Assembly (NCBI RefSeq): GCF_017873335.1
Contig: NZ_JAGGKB010000002.1
Location: 330,549 to 394,548 of the forward strand
Direction of reading: 5' to 3'
Length of the DNA: 64,000 nt
DNA from: Thermococcus stetteri
Lineage (GTDB): Archaea > Methanobacteriota_B > Thermococci > Thermococcales > Thermococcaceae
A program made the translations under genes and the position numbers. A model generated the notes under the pieces. The model saw only the letters and a program-made list of their open reading frames with translations, ran no database searches and was not told the origin of the DNA. Below, piece by piece: positions 42,765 through 52,466 of the stretch; within the stretch, counting starts at the first letter, position 1; each line of letters begins with the position of its first letter.

Positions 42765-43506
42765 ATGAAAAGGGGTATCCCTCTGTTATTTGGTTTATTA
42801 AGTATGGGTGGAATTGTTTTAGCAGAGCCGGTAAATGAATTCACAGGATTGACGACACTTTCTGTAATAGCACTTGGAACCCTAAATGCGTTTAGACCTT
42901 CAATTTTCTTGATGATTGTATTCCTTCTTTCGATGATAGCCCTGGTTGATAAAAATAAAGTCCTCAAAGTAGGCCTCTCCTTCACCGCCGGTGCTTTTTT
43001 TGGGATATGCTATAATAGCTTCCGTTCTGATGAATCTTCATGGAAAATTTATGGGTTTAAGATACTTTGTCGTAGCTTTTGGTATTATTGTAGGGGTTTA
43101 TAAGATAGCATCTTCTTTTGGATATGGGAAGATATCTCCAAGCAATCCCTTAAGGGAAAAAAGCAACAGAATTCTCGAAAAGGCCACTTCACTGCCAAGC
43201 GCTTTCTTGGTTGGCAGCATAATGTCGTTCCTTTCCCTTTCATGCGTTCTTCCCTCGTATCTGCTGGTAACATCTTTGTTATCAGATGGATTTCTCCTTA
43301 GGTGCTAGGGCAACGCTTTAGGAGTATTCAGTGGGATATCAGTCTTTCCTTTGGCGTTAGTCACATTGGGATTTCATTATGGAAGTAGATATGCAAAGCT
43401 CGGTGAAGCTGTCAATAAACTTTCAAAATTGAGTGGAAGAGGAGATTTAGCCATGGGAGTGATCCTGGTGGTCGTGAGCATCCTTTACCTCATGCTCCTG
43501 GGATAG
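42765..43506 (+). pseudogene. Degraded CcdA/DsbD-like membrane thiol transporter gene
   Basis: Pieces in three frames together give a six-helix protein: MKRGIPLLFGLLSMGGIVLA, LSFTAGAFF, then after a T7 run LGYAIIASVLMNLHGKF, later SLSCVLPSYLLVTSLLSDG, S-L-G-A-R-A-T-L and VFSGISVFPLALVTLGFHYG to a TAG at 43506. The pattern with SLSCVLP and DG-x-SLGARA matches the CcdA/DsbD family, but the first Cys-Pro is missing. At least three frame changes occur, so this is genuine decay rather than one sequencing slip. It overlaps the 3' end of copR. Confidence 0.65.
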
Positions 43507-44067
43507 TTTAACTTTCTCCAGGTTTTCCCTTGCCTTCTTGAACTCTCTAAAGCAGGTGGGACAGCAGAAGAAGTAGACCTTGTTGTGGTACTTGTAAACT
43601 ATCGGCTCTCCAACGATTTCCTTTCCGCAGTAGTCGCACTTGAAGGGCACCTTTATTTTTGGTTTGAGCTTCTTTTCCCTGCTCTCAAGGATGGGCATTA
43701 CCTCAATGACCTCCACGCCAGTGCCCTCAATGACCTTCCTGAGCTCTTCCATATTTTCTACGGCCACCTTGATGAGGTACTTCGTGCTCGTAAAGCGGTT
43801 TATCTCGATTATCTCCTCAAACTCGTCCATTTTCTCGGGGTTTTTGGTCCTAACTATAAGGGCCACCACGTTGTGCGCCCTCCGAAGTTCGGGATTTAGC
43901 TTTATTGTGTAACCCTGGATTATTCCCTCCTTCTCGAGCTTCTCCAGTCTAAATCTTATTGTAGGTCTGCTAACTCCAAGCCTCTCCGCCAGCTCCGATA
44001 TTCTCAGCCTCGCATTGTCCATTAAAAGGTATATGAGCTTTAGGTCCAGATCGTCTAATTTGGTCAT
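43447..44067 (-). CDS. copR: CopR-type Lrp/AsnC-like regulator with TRASH metal-binding domain
   Basis: 206 residues: Lrp/AsnC winged HTH (LDLKLIYLLMDNARLRISEL, GVSRPTIRFRLEKLEKEG), an RAM-like middle, and a C-terminal TRASH domain (FKCDYCGKEI ... YFFCCPTCFREF) followed by a His-rich tail (HDHQDHSHG). It corresponds to CopR of Thermococcus, which controls the divergent copper ATPase gene. Start ATG 44067 follows GGTGG. Metal sensing by Cys/His residues is established for the family. Confidence 0.9.
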   Translation of the reverse strand: MTKLDDLDLKLIYLLMDNARLRISELAERLGVSRPTIRFRLEKLEKEGIIQGYTIKLNPELRRAHNVVALIVRTKNPEKMDEFEEIIEINRFTSTKYLIKVAVENMEELRKVIEGTGVEVIEVMPILESREKKLKPKIKVPFKCDYCGKEIVGEPIVYKYHNKVYFFCCPTCFREFKKARENLEKVKLSQEHEVKDAHDHQDHSHG

Positions 44068-44133
44068 CTCAACTTCCACCTGTGAGTATTTGTTGCCAGA
44101 ATATAAAAAACATTCGGTTAAAATTTACATTTT

Positions 44134-44148
44134 GGTATGAATAATACC
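44134..44148. promoter_or_regulatory. Inverted repeat between copR and copA (candidate CopR operator)
   Basis: GGTAT-GAATA-ATACC forms a 5-bp inverted repeat with a 5-nt spacer in the 118-bp divergent spacer, 38 bp before the copA start. TATA-like A/T runs flank it on both sides. It is a plausible site for CopR. Confidence 0.4.
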
Positions 44149-44185
44149 CATAAGTTCCGTTACGAAGTAAATATTGGTGGTGGAA

Positions 44186-46585
44186 GTGAAGATCACTCTT
44201 AAAGTTAATGGCATGACATGTGCCATGTGCGTTAAGACCATAGAGATGGCTTTGGCTCAACTGGAAGGTGTTAAAGCCGCAAAGGCCAACCTGAACAGCG
44301 AGACGGTCTTTGTTGAATTTGATGAGTCAAAAGTTAGTTTGAATCAGATCATCAAAGCCATAGAGGACGTTGGATATGAAGTCATCAGGGAGCGCAGGGA
44401 TGCGGTGATAAAAATAGGTGGTATGACGTGCGCGATGTGCGTTAAAACCGTTGAAAACGCCATAAAAGAACTTCCCGGTGTTTTTGAGGTAAACGTTAAT
44501 CTCGCAACCGAGAGCGCAAGGGTTTCATACAACCCAGCCCTTGTAACAATTGAGGACATCAAAAAGGCCGTTGAGAGCGTCGGCTACGAGTTTCTGGGCG
44601 TGGAAGGAGAGGAAACTCACGAGATAGAGAAGGAAGTGAGGGAAAAGCACATAAGGGAGATGAAGCGCAACCTTGTAGTAGCTTGGAGTGTTGGGATACC
44701 CCTGTTTATTTCCATGCAGCTAAAGAGGTTTGGGATTCACATCGAAAACCTGATCTATGCTCAGTTTCTTCTTGCGACGATAGCTATACTCTATGCTGGC
44801 AGGGGGATTTTCGAGAAGGCCTATTCTTCACTCAGACATAAGACCCTTAACATGGAGGTTATGTACTCTCTGGGCATAGGTTCCGCGTATTTGACGAGCG
44901 TTTTGGCCACATTCGGGATAATTCCAGAGGAGTTTAACTTTTACGAAGCGAGCGTTCTTCTTATGGCGTTCCTGCTCCTCGGAAGGTTCCTTGAGGAGAG
45001 GGCAAAGGGGAGAACGAGTGAGGCGATAAAGAAGCTCATGGGCCTCCAGGCAAAGAAAGCCACCGTTGTTAGGGACGGAAAGGAAATCGAGGTTCCGATT
45101 AGCGAGGTCAAAGTTGGGGATGTAGCTATTGTAAAGCCGGGTGAAAGGATTCCCGTTGATGGAGTGGTCGTGGAAGGGGAAAGCTACGTCGATGAGTCAA
45201 TGATAACGGGCGAACCGATTCCGGTCCTCAAGAAGAAGGGGGAGAAGGTAATAGGCGGGACCATAAACAGGAACTCCGTCCTAAAGATTAAGGCGGAAAA
45301 AGTTGGTAGAGACACACTCCTCGCTCAGATAATAAAACTGGTCGAGGAAGCCCAAAACACGAAGCCTCCGGTGCAGAGACTGGCCGATAAGGTCGTGACG
45401 TACTTCATTCCGTCGGTGCTCACGATAGCCCTCCTTTCCTTTGCCTACTGGTACTTCATAGCCAACAAGCCATTGGTGTTTGCCTTTACCACTCTCCTCA
45501 GCGTTCTCGTTATAGCGTGCCCGTGCGCCTTTGGTTTAGCAACCCCAACGGCTTTAACGGTGGGAATAGGCAAGGGGGCTGAAATGGGAATATTAATCAA
45601 AAACGGGGAAGTGCTTGAGATTGCAAGAAAGGCCACGGTTGTGCTCTTCGACAAAACTGGAACTCTCACAAAAGGACAGCCTGAAGTCACGGATATAATA
45701 ACCTTTGACATGGATGAAAAAGAACTCTTAAGGCTGGCAGCATCAGCAGAGAAGCGTTCGGAGCACCCGCTTGGGGAAGCAATTGTTAGAAGGGCTCAAG
45801 AGCTTGGTCTTGAGCTTCAGGAACCCGAAGAATTTGAGGCAGTTACTGGAAAGGGCATCAAGGTCAAAGTGGATGGAAAAGAAATACTTGCCGGAAACAG
45901 AAAGTTACTCAAGGAAACCGGATATCTGACAGAGGATATCGAAGAAAAGCTTCATAAACTTGAAGATGAGGCAAAAACGGCCATAATTGTGGCTATAGAC
46001 GGCAAGATAGTAGGAGTTATCGGAATCGCAGACACAATAAAGGAGCATGCAAAAGAAGCTATTGAAGAACTTCACAGAATGGGCAAGAAGGTCGGAATGA
46101 TAACCGGTGACAACAGAAGGACGGCAGAGGCGATAGGGAAGGCCCTTGGAGTGGACTACGTTTTAGCTGAGGTTTTGCCCGGAGATAAGGCCAACGAGGT
46201 CAAGAAGCTCCAGAGGAAAGGGGAGATAGTGATTTTCGTTGGCGATGGAATAAACGATGCTCCGGCTCTGGCGCAGGCTGATGTGGGAATAGCGGTTGGA
46301 AACGCAACCGATATAGCCATGGAGAGTGGAGACATAGTTTTGGTTAGGAACGATCCAAGGGACGTTGTGAAGGCCATAAAGCTCAGCCAGAAGACAATAT
46401 CAAAGATAAAGCAGAACATATTCTGGGCAATGTTCTACAACACGGTACTCATCCCTTTCGCGGCGGGGCTCGCATTTGTGCTCTTTGGTGTAACTTTTAA
46501 ACCCGAGTGGGCCGCTGGAGCCATGAGTTTGAGCAGCGTGAGCGTTGTCACAAACTCCCTCATGCTCAAGCGTGTTAGGATTTGA
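44186..46585 (+). CDS. copA: Copper-exporting P1B-type ATPase CopA
   Basis: 799 residues. Two N-terminal heavy-metal domains each have GMTCAMC (first Cys pair at residues 12 and 15, second near 80). Downstream are the membrane CPC motif (VIACPCAFGLATPT), the phosphorylation site DKTGTLT, the SEHPLG motif and GDGINDAPALAQADVGIA. The C-terminal membrane pair ends with MSLSSVSVVTNSL, diagnostic for Cu+ transporters. It exports Cu+ using ATP. The GTG at 44186 is favoured; TTG 44174 or GTG 44177 are possible. Confidence 0.95.
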   Translation: MKITLKVNGMTCAMCVKTIEMALAQLEGVKAAKANLNSETVFVEFDESKVSLNQIIKAIEDVGYEVIRERRDAVIKIGGMTCAMCVKTVENAIKELPGVFEVNVNLATESARVSYNPALVTIEDIKKAVESVGYEFLGVEGEETHEIEKEVREKHIREMKRNLVVAWSVGIPLFISMQLKRFGIHIENLIYAQFLLATIAILYAGRGIFEKAYSSLRHKTLNMEVMYSLGIGSAYLTSVLATFGIIPEEFNFYEASVLLMAFLLLGRFLEERAKGRTSEAIKKLMGLQAKKATVVRDGKEIEVPISEVKVGDVAIVKPGERIPVDGVVVEGESYVDESMITGEPIPVLKKKGEKVIGGTINRNSVLKIKAEKVGRDTLLAQIIKLVEEAQNTKPPVQRLADKVVTYFIPSVLTIALLSFAYWYFIANKPLVFAFTTLLSVLVIACPCAFGLATPTALTVGIGKGAEMGILIKNGEVLEIARKATVVLFDKTGTLTKGQPEVTDIITFDMDEKELLRLAASAEKRSEHPLGEAIVRRAQELGLELQEPEEFEAVTGKGIKVKVDGKEILAGNRKLLKETGYLTEDIEEKLHKLEDEAKTAIIVAIDGKIVGVIGIADTIKEHAKEAIEELHRMGKKVGMITGDNRRTAEAIGKALGVDYVLAEVLPGDKANEVKKLQRKGEIVIFVGDGINDAPALAQADVGIAVGNATDIAMESGDIVLVRNDPRDVVKAIKLSQKTISKIKQNIFWAMFYNTVLIPFAAGLAFVLFGVTFKPEWAAGAMSLSSVSVVTNSLMLKRVRI

Positions 46586-46628
46586 CAACCCTTTTATCTT
46601 TTGAAAGCAAAATAGTGGTGGTGTGGAT

Positions 46629-46934
46629 ATGATCGAGGAATATGTTGGGAAGATAGATTTCAGCAGGGGAAAAGTCGTGCTGTGGTTTTCAATTCCGGGT
46701 TGCCCTCCATGCAGGTTAGTTGAGAGCTTTATGGAAGAGCTCAGCGAGGAGTTTAAGGAGATAGCCATTATCCACGTGGACGCTGAGAAGTGGGGCGAGC
46801 TGGTTGAGAGGTTCGGCATTCTGAATGTTCCTACACTCGTTTACCTCAAAGATGGGAAAGAGCTCACAAGGCAAAATCTCATAAGAACCAAGGAGGAGGT
46901 TCTACTAAAATTTGAAGAACTTCGTGAGACTTAG
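46629..46934 (+). CDS. Thioredoxin-like protein (CPPC)
   Basis: 101 residues with a thioredoxin fold: VVLWFSIPGCPPCRLVESFM holds the CPPC active site, and cis-Pro follows in LNVPTLVYLKDG. Start ATG 46629 after GGTGGTG. It could reduce metal-binding or exported proteins of the adjoining copper genes; it lies 43 nt after copA. Confidence 0.88.
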   Translation: MIEEYVGKIDFSRGKVVLWFSIPGCPPCRLVESFMEELSEEFKEIAIIHVDAEKWGELVERFGILNVPTLVYLKDGKELTRQNLIRTKEEVLLKFEELRET

Positions 46935-47003
46935 CTTTGAATAAATTTGAAGCTTTCAAAATCCTTTTATATTTTTAGAACGAGCATATTTTAGGGGAAA
47001 GAC

Positions 47004-47351
47004 GTGAAAAAAGTTATTGGGGCAGCAATTTTGTTGGGTTTGCTGGTAGGAGTTTACGTCATAGGGTCTCAAGAAGAGGGAAGATACATAACCCTAAGGG
47101 CTACCTTCAAGATGGGTGGCGCAGTTTACAAGGGATATGAACTTGAAGGAGAGGTGCTTGTTTTTAAGTTTGAACGAAGTGGAGACTTCTTCACGCAGGC
47201 AATAGAGACAAAAGAATTCACCACAAGGGAGAAGCTCTCTCCTAAGAAAGTGATTATGGAAGTAAACACCAACGGCGAAGTAAAAAGGTATGAGGCGAAG
47301 TTGATTGAAGAGAAAGGAGATGTAGTTATTTACGATGCTAGCGAGCTCTAA
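47004..47351 (+). CDS. Exported protein of unknown function
   Basis: 115 residues: hydrophobic signal/anchor (about 3-22, VIGAAILLGLLVGVYVIG) and a beta-rich, charged domain (RYITLRATFKMGGAVYKGYE, VIMEVNTNGEVKRYEAKLI). No Cys residues and no recognised family. Promoter TATA (CTTTTATATTT, about 46963-46973) lies upstream. It converges with the SagB-like gene with 4-nt overlap. Confidence 0.75.
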   Translation: MKKVIGAAILLGLLVGVYVIGSQEEGRYITLRATFKMGGAVYKGYELEGEVLVFKFERSGDFFTQAIETKEFTTREKLSPKKVIMEVNTNGEVKRYEAKLIEEKGDVVIYDASEL

Positions 47352-47938
47352 CCTTCTAGAACCCCAACGGGGAAGATGTATAAAGGCTCTCCGGGCACAT
47401 CCATTACTCTTTTGACCTCCTCATCAATGAAGGCCCCGACGGCAACGGTTCCAAGGTTCAGGGCGGTAACTTGAAGGTAGATGTTCTGCCCCATGTGGCC
47501 TGAATCCATGTGCACGTACCTATATCCTCTCTCCCCGTATCTCCCCGTCGTCCTCTCGTAGTGTGCCACTACGACGATGTTTATCGGAGCTGTTTCCACG
47601 TGTCTCTGGCCTAAGCATGCTTTCGCCAGGGGTTTGTTTATATCCCCTTCTCTCACGAGCTCTAAGCTGTGAGTTTTCCCATCGTAGTGATAGAGACCGG
47701 GCTTAAGGCCCTCCACATTTGAAACCGCCACATAGACCTCAAAGGGGTAGCAAGCACCTGCGCTTGGAGAAGTCCTTTTACCCCAGGCGTTTATTCCATA
47801 AGCGGCCCAGAGAAGCTGGGAGAGTTGTTCGAGGGTTAACAGCTCCTCTCTGTACCTCCTCACGCTCTTCCTCAGGTTTATCGCTTCCTCGACGCTCATT
47901 TCTCCCTTAAGCCTTGGGGCGGGAAGTTCAATCCTCAT
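47348..47938 (-). CDS. SagB-type nitroreductase-family oxidoreductase
   Basis: 196 residues, FMN-dependent nitroreductase family: FMN-binding NLRKSVRRYREELLTLEQLS, SQLLWAAYGINAWGKRTSPS with AGACYPFEVYVAV, and SGHMGQNIYLQVTALNLGTV. Such SagB-like stand-alone enzymes occur in many archaea; the substrate is unknown. ATG 47938 is chosen, ATG 47971 would add 11 residues. Confidence 0.87.
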   Translation of the reverse strand: MRIELPAPRLKGEMSVEEAINLRKSVRRYREELLTLEQLSQLLWAAYGINAWGKRTSPSAGACYPFEVYVAVSNVEGLKPGLYHYDGKTHSLELVREGDINKPLAKACLGQRHVETAPINIVVVAHYERTTGRYGERGYRYVHMDSGHMGQNIYLQVTALNLGTVAVGAFIDEEVKRVMDVPGEPLYIFPVGVLEG

Positions 47939-48014
47939 GGCGCATCCCAAAATTGATGAAGGCGTCTTCACTGATTAAGGTTTTGGTGTCAAAGTGAAAA
48001 AGCAGGGAAAAACG

Positions 48015-49111
48015 CTATTCCTCTGCAATTACCGGTGCTGCACTTCCCGCCTCGAATTTCGCCGTGAACAGGCCTCTTGTCTTGTTGGCTATCCACACGA
48101 GGCTCAGCATTATGGGCACTTCCTCCAAAACACCCACAACCGTGGCCAAAGCAGCTCCGCTTTCGAGGCCGAAGAGAGCTATGGCGACCGCCACGGCCAG
48201 CTCAAAGAAGTTGCTTGCTCCTATGAAGGAAGCCGGAGCTGCAACCTTGTGCGGGAGCTTCCAGAGCCAGCTCCAGCCATAGGCTATTGCAAAGATGAAG
48301 TACGTCTGTATTGTCAGTGGAATCGCTATGAGGACTATGTGGAGAGGATTCTCAAGGATTATCTTCCCCTGGAAGGAGAAGAGGAGTATCAGCGTGAGAA
48401 GGAGGCCAACTATTGAAATGCTGTTAAGCTTTGGAAGGAACTCGCGCTCGAACCACTCCGGGCCCTTCGTTTTGAGGATGTGTCTCCTCGAAAAGTAGCC
48501 GGCAGTCAGCGGGATGACTACAAAGAGAATCACCGAGAGGAGGAGCGTGTCGTATGGAACGGGAACCTCATTGAGGCCCATGAGGAAGCCGACTATCGGG
48601 GCAAAGGCGAAGAGGATTATGAGGTCATTCGTTGCAACCTGCACGAGCGTGTAGAGGGGGTCCCGTCAGCTAAGTAGCTCCATACAAAGACCATCGCCGT
48701 GCACGGAGCAGCACCGAGGAGTATTGCGCCGGCTATGTACTCCTTAGCGAGCGACGGCTCGATGATGCCCATCTTGAGGGAGAAGAGCGTCCCTATGAAG
48801 AAGGAGCTTATGAGGAACATGCTGAAGGGCTTTATTAGCCAGTTGGTCACCCAAGTGACGGTTAGACCTTTGAGCATCTGACCCTTATGAACGCGCCTTA
48901 TGGCTGAAAAGTCCACCTTGACCATCATAGGGTAAATCATCGCCCAGATCAAGACCGCTATGGGCATGTTAACGTTAGCTATGGTGAACTTTGAGAGCGC
49001 CTCAGGAAGTGCTGGGATGAGTTTTCCGATGGCTATGCCAGCTATTATGCAGAGCGCCACCCATACCGAGAGGTACTTTTCGAAAAAGTTCAACCCTTTT
49101 TTCTCGCCCAT
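48015..49111 (-). pseudogene. ACR3-type arsenite efflux transporter with a frameshift
   Basis: The first frame (ATG 49111) encodes MGEKKGLNFFEKYLSVWVAL to [17 protein letters not shown], with the ACR3 hallmark GAAPCTAMVFVWSYL. At a GGG run (complement of 48662-48664) the frame is lost; adding one G gives [20 protein letters not shown] and the rest of the protein to 48015 ([18 protein letters not shown]). The rebuilt length is about 365 residues, normal for ACR3. Either one base was missed or the pump is inactive. It is divergent from arsC. Confidence 0.88.
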
Positions 49112-49272
49112 TCTCTACACCCACCTGATTGAAGGAGTTTTCAAATAAAAGTCTTTTTAAAACCAAAGGTGAAAGCTCAAATGAAGTACACTTCATCTAC
49201 ATTGATCTCTATAGATTATTGCGGAAAGATATTTAAAATGGCTTTCTAACAACCTCATCGGAGGAGGGCGGA

Positions 49273-49722
49273 ATGGAAGAAAAGCTCATCCTCTTCGTCT
49301 GCGTGAAAAACTCCGCAAGGAGCCAGATGGCAGAGGCTTTCTTCAACCACTTCAACGACGACCCAAGGTTTAAAGCAATGAGCGCTGGGACGGAGCCAGC
49401 TGATGAGATAGATCCTTTAGCAAAGAAGGCCATGGAGGAGATTGGAATCCCCCTTGATGGTCAGTACCCGAAGCTCTACACGGAGGAAATGGCCGATAAA
49501 GCCTACATCGTCATCACGATGGGCTGTCTTGACAAGTGCCCGTACGCCCCGCCGGAGAAGACGTGGGACTGGGGGCTTGAAGATCCCTACGGAAAACCGG
49601 TAGAGAAGTACCGGGAAGTGAGGGACGAGATAAAGAAGCGCGTGCTAAAGCTCATCGAAGACCTGAAGGCCGGAAAGAGCAGGGAAGAGATAATCGGAAG
49701 AAACGGCCTTTTCACTCTTTGA
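49273..49722 (+). CDS. arsC: Arsenate reductase (low-molecular-weight phosphatase family)
   Basis: 149 residues with P-loop Cys motif VCVKNSARSQMAEAFF, the ArsC middle Cys pair (GCLDKCPYAPP) and the Asp-Pro loop WGLEDPYG. It reduces arsenate to arsenite with thioredoxin-type reductants, for export by the neighbouring ACR3. Start after a GGAGGAGGGCGG site. It converges with the ArsR gene, overlapping by 11 nt. Confidence 0.93.
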   Translation: MEEKLILFVCVKNSARSQMAEAFFNHFNDDPRFKAMSAGTEPADEIDPLAKKAMEEIGIPLDGQYPKLYTEEMADKAYIVITMGCLDKCPYAPPEKTWDWGLEDPYGKPVEKYREVRDEIKKRVLKLIEDLKAGKSREEIIGRNGLFTL

Positions 49723-50050
49723 ATATCTCCCCGCTGACAAGGTCTATCCCGATTTTCCTAACCTTCAGCTTCCAGAGCTTTTCCGGGGCGCCGCCGCCTT
49801 CCTCTCTGTAACCGGCCATCTCGATTATTCCCGCGTCCTCAAGGGCTGAAAGGTGGTAATAGAGGGTGGAGCGCGGCATCTCCAAACCCCTCTCCTGGAG
49901 GGCCCTGTAAATTTCGTTCGTCCCCTTAACTCCATCGCTCAAAATTCTGATGATGCTCCTCCTCGGCTCCGCCAAGAGGGGTTTCAGAAGCATCATCAGG
50001 CTCTTCAGGTTTCTCATCTCACCCATCATCCACCTCGGCATTTTTATCAC
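49712..50050 (-). CDS. ArsR-family winged-helix regulator
   Basis: 112 residues, helix-turn-helix in LERGLEMPRSTLYYHLSALEDAG-like region (ALQERGLEMPRSTLYYHLSA), preceded by LLAEPRRSIIRILSDGVKGT. It lacks an obvious metal-binding Cys motif, so the inducer is unclear. It lies between arsC and the divergent TauE-like gene, which it may regulate. The exact start is uncertain: later Met codons are also possible. Confidence 0.82.
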   Translation of the reverse strand: MIKMPRWMMGEMRNLKSLMMLLKPLLAEPRRSIIRILSDGVKGTNEIYRALQERGLEMPRSTLYYHLSALEDAGIIEMAGYREEGGGAPEKLWKLKVRKIGIDLVSGEIFKE

Positions 50051-50179
50051 CGCTAATGGATAGCCTTCAGACCTTATAAAATTACCGCTTTAGTGGGTGT
50101 TTAATCCCAATATTATAGAAAACCTTATAAATAGTTTTGTGATATTACAAATTGAGAAAACCAATCGAGGTGGTGCAAA

Positions 50180-51040
50180 ATGATTGGTGTTGCTATCCTC
50201 ACTTACATCCTCGCGAGCATCTTTGCAATAGCAGGGATGGGAGCGGCTGGAGTGCTCATACCAAACTACATAGCGATGGGTCTGAGCGTTCACGCGGCCA
50301 TGCTCCTCGGACTGACGCAGAACACAGCGGAGCTTACCGTGGCAACCGGGCTGAACTGGAAGAGAGGGCTGATTGAATGGAGGAAAGTTGCCAGGGTTTT
50401 CGTTCCAGCGGCCCTCTTTGTCCCGCTGGGTGCTTACATAAACATCCATATCCCGAGGGTGCTCGTCCTCGTGGCGTTCGCGCTCTTCCTGCTCTTCGCA
50501 ATCTACCGCATGCTCTCCTCGGAGAAAGCCGGAGATAGAGACGGGTGGAAGACCTACCTGCTCGGAGCGGTTGAGGGCTTCACGGCCGGGCTGATAGGAA
50601 TGGATGCCGCCCCGATAGCCCTCATAGCGTTCTCCTACCTCTTCGGCAACCCGAAGAAGGTTTCGGCCAACACTGCCGCGACCGCCCTCGGCGTTTCGAG
50701 CGTCACCCTGCTGACGTATCTGGCGCTCCTGCCGAGCATACCCATAGCGACAGGAACCCTGGTGGCAATAGCGACTGCCGGCTTCCTTGGCGGCGTAACT
50801 GGAGCGGTCTTGATGCACAGGATAAAGCCGCTCTACGTCCGCTACACGATGCTCGCCATACTCGGCCTGGCCTTCATTGAGATAGCGGCCAAGATATTCA
50901 CGGCAGAAATTCCGAAGACGCTCTACGCCATCAGCGTTGGGGCGGTGCTGGCAGGCCTGCTGGGGTTCCTCTATTCAGCGGGGAAAAGCTCCTGGGAGGG
51001 AAAGTCCTCCCCGCCTCGTGACCCTTTCGTTGTTCTGTAA
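50180..51040 (+). CDS. TauE/SafE-family membrane transporter
   Basis: 286 residues with about eight helices and the twofold-repeat pattern of TSUP proteins (GMGAAGVLIPNYIAMGLSVH and GLIGMDAAPIALIAFSYLFG). The family exports sulfite, sulfonates or related anions. The start has a GAGGTGGT site, and TATA (CTTATAAATAG, about 50122-50132) is upstream. Confidence 0.85.
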   Translation: MIGVAILTYILASIFAIAGMGAAGVLIPNYIAMGLSVHAAMLLGLTQNTAELTVATGLNWKRGLIEWRKVARVFVPAALFVPLGAYINIHIPRVLVLVAFALFLLFAIYRMLSSEKAGDRDGWKTYLLGAVEGFTAGLIGMDAAPIALIAFSYLFGNPKKVSANTAATALGVSSVTLLTYLALLPSIPIATGTLVAIATAGFLGGVTGAVLMHRIKPLYVRYTMLAILGLAFIEIAAKIFTAEIPKTLYAISVGAVLAGLLGFLYSAGKSSWEGKSSPPRDPFVVL

Positions 51041-51060
51041 AAATGCTGGAGGTGGTTGAG

Positions 51061-51375
51061 ATGCCGTTCGGAGTTCCCGGATGGAAGTGGAAGGTTGGAA
51101 GGTTTGGATATATGATGGAGAAAGAGCCAGACTGCGGGGAGATAAAGGCAAAAGCGAGGGATCTGCTTGAGAAAATTAGCAAAGGCGCTACCTGGAGGTG
51201 CCGCTGTGGAAGCCTTCACATCCCCTTGCTCATTGAGGGGGAAATAATTGGTGAGCTCTGGGAGGACGTTGAGCCGGGGAAAGTTGATATCGGCGCCTAC
51301 CGGTTCGGAAGGTGGGGGACAAAGGTGCAGCTCGTGAAGGATGGAAGAGTGGTGGGCTTTATCTGGCTCGCCTGA
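51061..51375 (+). CDS. Small protein with CxC, unknown function
   Basis: 104 residues from ATG 51061 (GGAGGTGG at 51048-51055). N-terminal aromatic part (MPFGVPGWKWKVGRFGYMME), a central TWRCRCGSLHIPLLIEGE with a CRC pair, and a beta-rich end (DIGAYRFGRWGTKVQLVKDG). It lies 20 nt after the transporter gene and is likely co-transcribed. No family recognised. Confidence 0.7.
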   Translation: MPFGVPGWKWKVGRFGYMMEKEPDCGEIKAKARDLLEKISKGATWRCRCGSLHIPLLIEGEIIGELWEDVEPGKVDIGAYRFGRWGTKVQLVKDGRVVGFIWLA

Positions 51376-51446
51376 GCCCTTTTATTTTTTGCCCATTAAC
51401 ATGAAAAATTTTTAATATGAAAAACAAACCAAAGGTGGTGGTTGAT

Positions 51447-52466
51447 ATGGAAACCGTGAAATTCCTGAAGGAGAAGATGGTCTATATAGTCTTCACGACG
51501 CTCATATTCTCATCGGCCTACGCGGGGATATACCACCGGGACCTCTTCCTCTCGCTGAAGGGGACCCTCCCGATAGCGCTCTTCATGATGCTCTTCCAGC
51601 CCATGGTTTTCATGGACATGAAAAAAGCCTTCACAAGCCTCACGGAGACCAAAAAAAGGTATCTGATACTTCTGACTGCCTTCTACCTCGCGCTTTTCCC
51701 CGCCCTAACATGGCTCCTCCTGAAGTTCTGGCTCGCCGTGATGCCCGGCACCGACCCGAGGCTGCTCGCGGGTGTTGTTCTCATAAGCCTCGCCCCACTC
51801 CCGAGCTCCGCGCCGGCCTTTACCAACCTCGCGGGCGGAAAGTTTCAGCTGACCCTTGTGGGAGTCATATGGACGTTCCTACTCTCGCTCTTCGTCATGC
51901 CGATCTATGCGAAGCTCATACTCCACACGGTTATAGAAGTCCCAATGATGGTTCTCCTCGAGTCACTCATCCTCTACATCATAACGCCGCTCATCGTGAG
52001 CCAGCTCACAAAGTACGCAGTCCTCCGCTGGAAGGGTGAAGAGGGCCTCATGGGCCTCAAAGAGCCCCTCGTGGGCCTTTCCCTCCTCGGTATGTACTGG
52101 ATGGTCGTGGTCGTCTTCGGCATAAACGGGAAGATGATAGCGGAGAAGCCCGAGCTTATAGTGGTCGGGGCGGTGATAATGAACGTCTACTTCATCCTCC
52201 GCGCTGCCGTGGCTTACTTCAGTGGAAAAGCGCTTGACTTCCCTTTCGAGCAGAACGTATCCCTCGTTTACTCCACGGGGAGCAACATGACGCTTGCAAC
52301 GGCTATAGCCATAGGGACCTTTGGATCGCTGGCAGCCGTCGGCACCGCCCTCGGAGGGCCCTTCAGCGACATGCTCCTGATGATACTGTTCGTGAGGCTC
52401 TTCACCCTGATGAAGGAAAGGCGTATACGCGTTGAGAAGAATAACGTCATAGGCGGTGGTGAATGA
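51447..52466 (+). CDS. BASS/ACR3-superfamily transporter (first)
   Basis: 339 residues, about ten helices, with LISLAPLPSSAPAFTNLAGG and NVSLVYSTGSNMTLATAIAI, which resemble the two crossing-helix motifs of bile-acid:Na+ symporter and ACR3 proteins. The ACR3 Cys is absent, so arsenite is not certain as substrate. Start ATG 51447 after GGTGGTGG. Overlaps the next gene. Confidence 0.82.
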   Translation: METVKFLKEKMVYIVFTTLIFSSAYAGIYHRDLFLSLKGTLPIALFMMLFQPMVFMDMKKAFTSLTETKKRYLILLTAFYLALFPALTWLLLKFWLAVMPGTDPRLLAGVVLISLAPLPSSAPAFTNLAGGKFQLTLVGVIWTFLLSLFVMPIYAKLILHTVIEVPMMVLLESLILYIITPLIVSQLTKYAVLRWKGEEGLMGLKEPLVGLSLLGMYWMVVVVFGINGKMIAEKPELIVVGAVIMNVYFILRAAVAYFSGKALDFPFEQNVSLVYSTGSNMTLATAIAIGTFGSLAAVGTALGGPFSDMLLMILFVRLFTLMKERRIRVEKNNVIGGGE

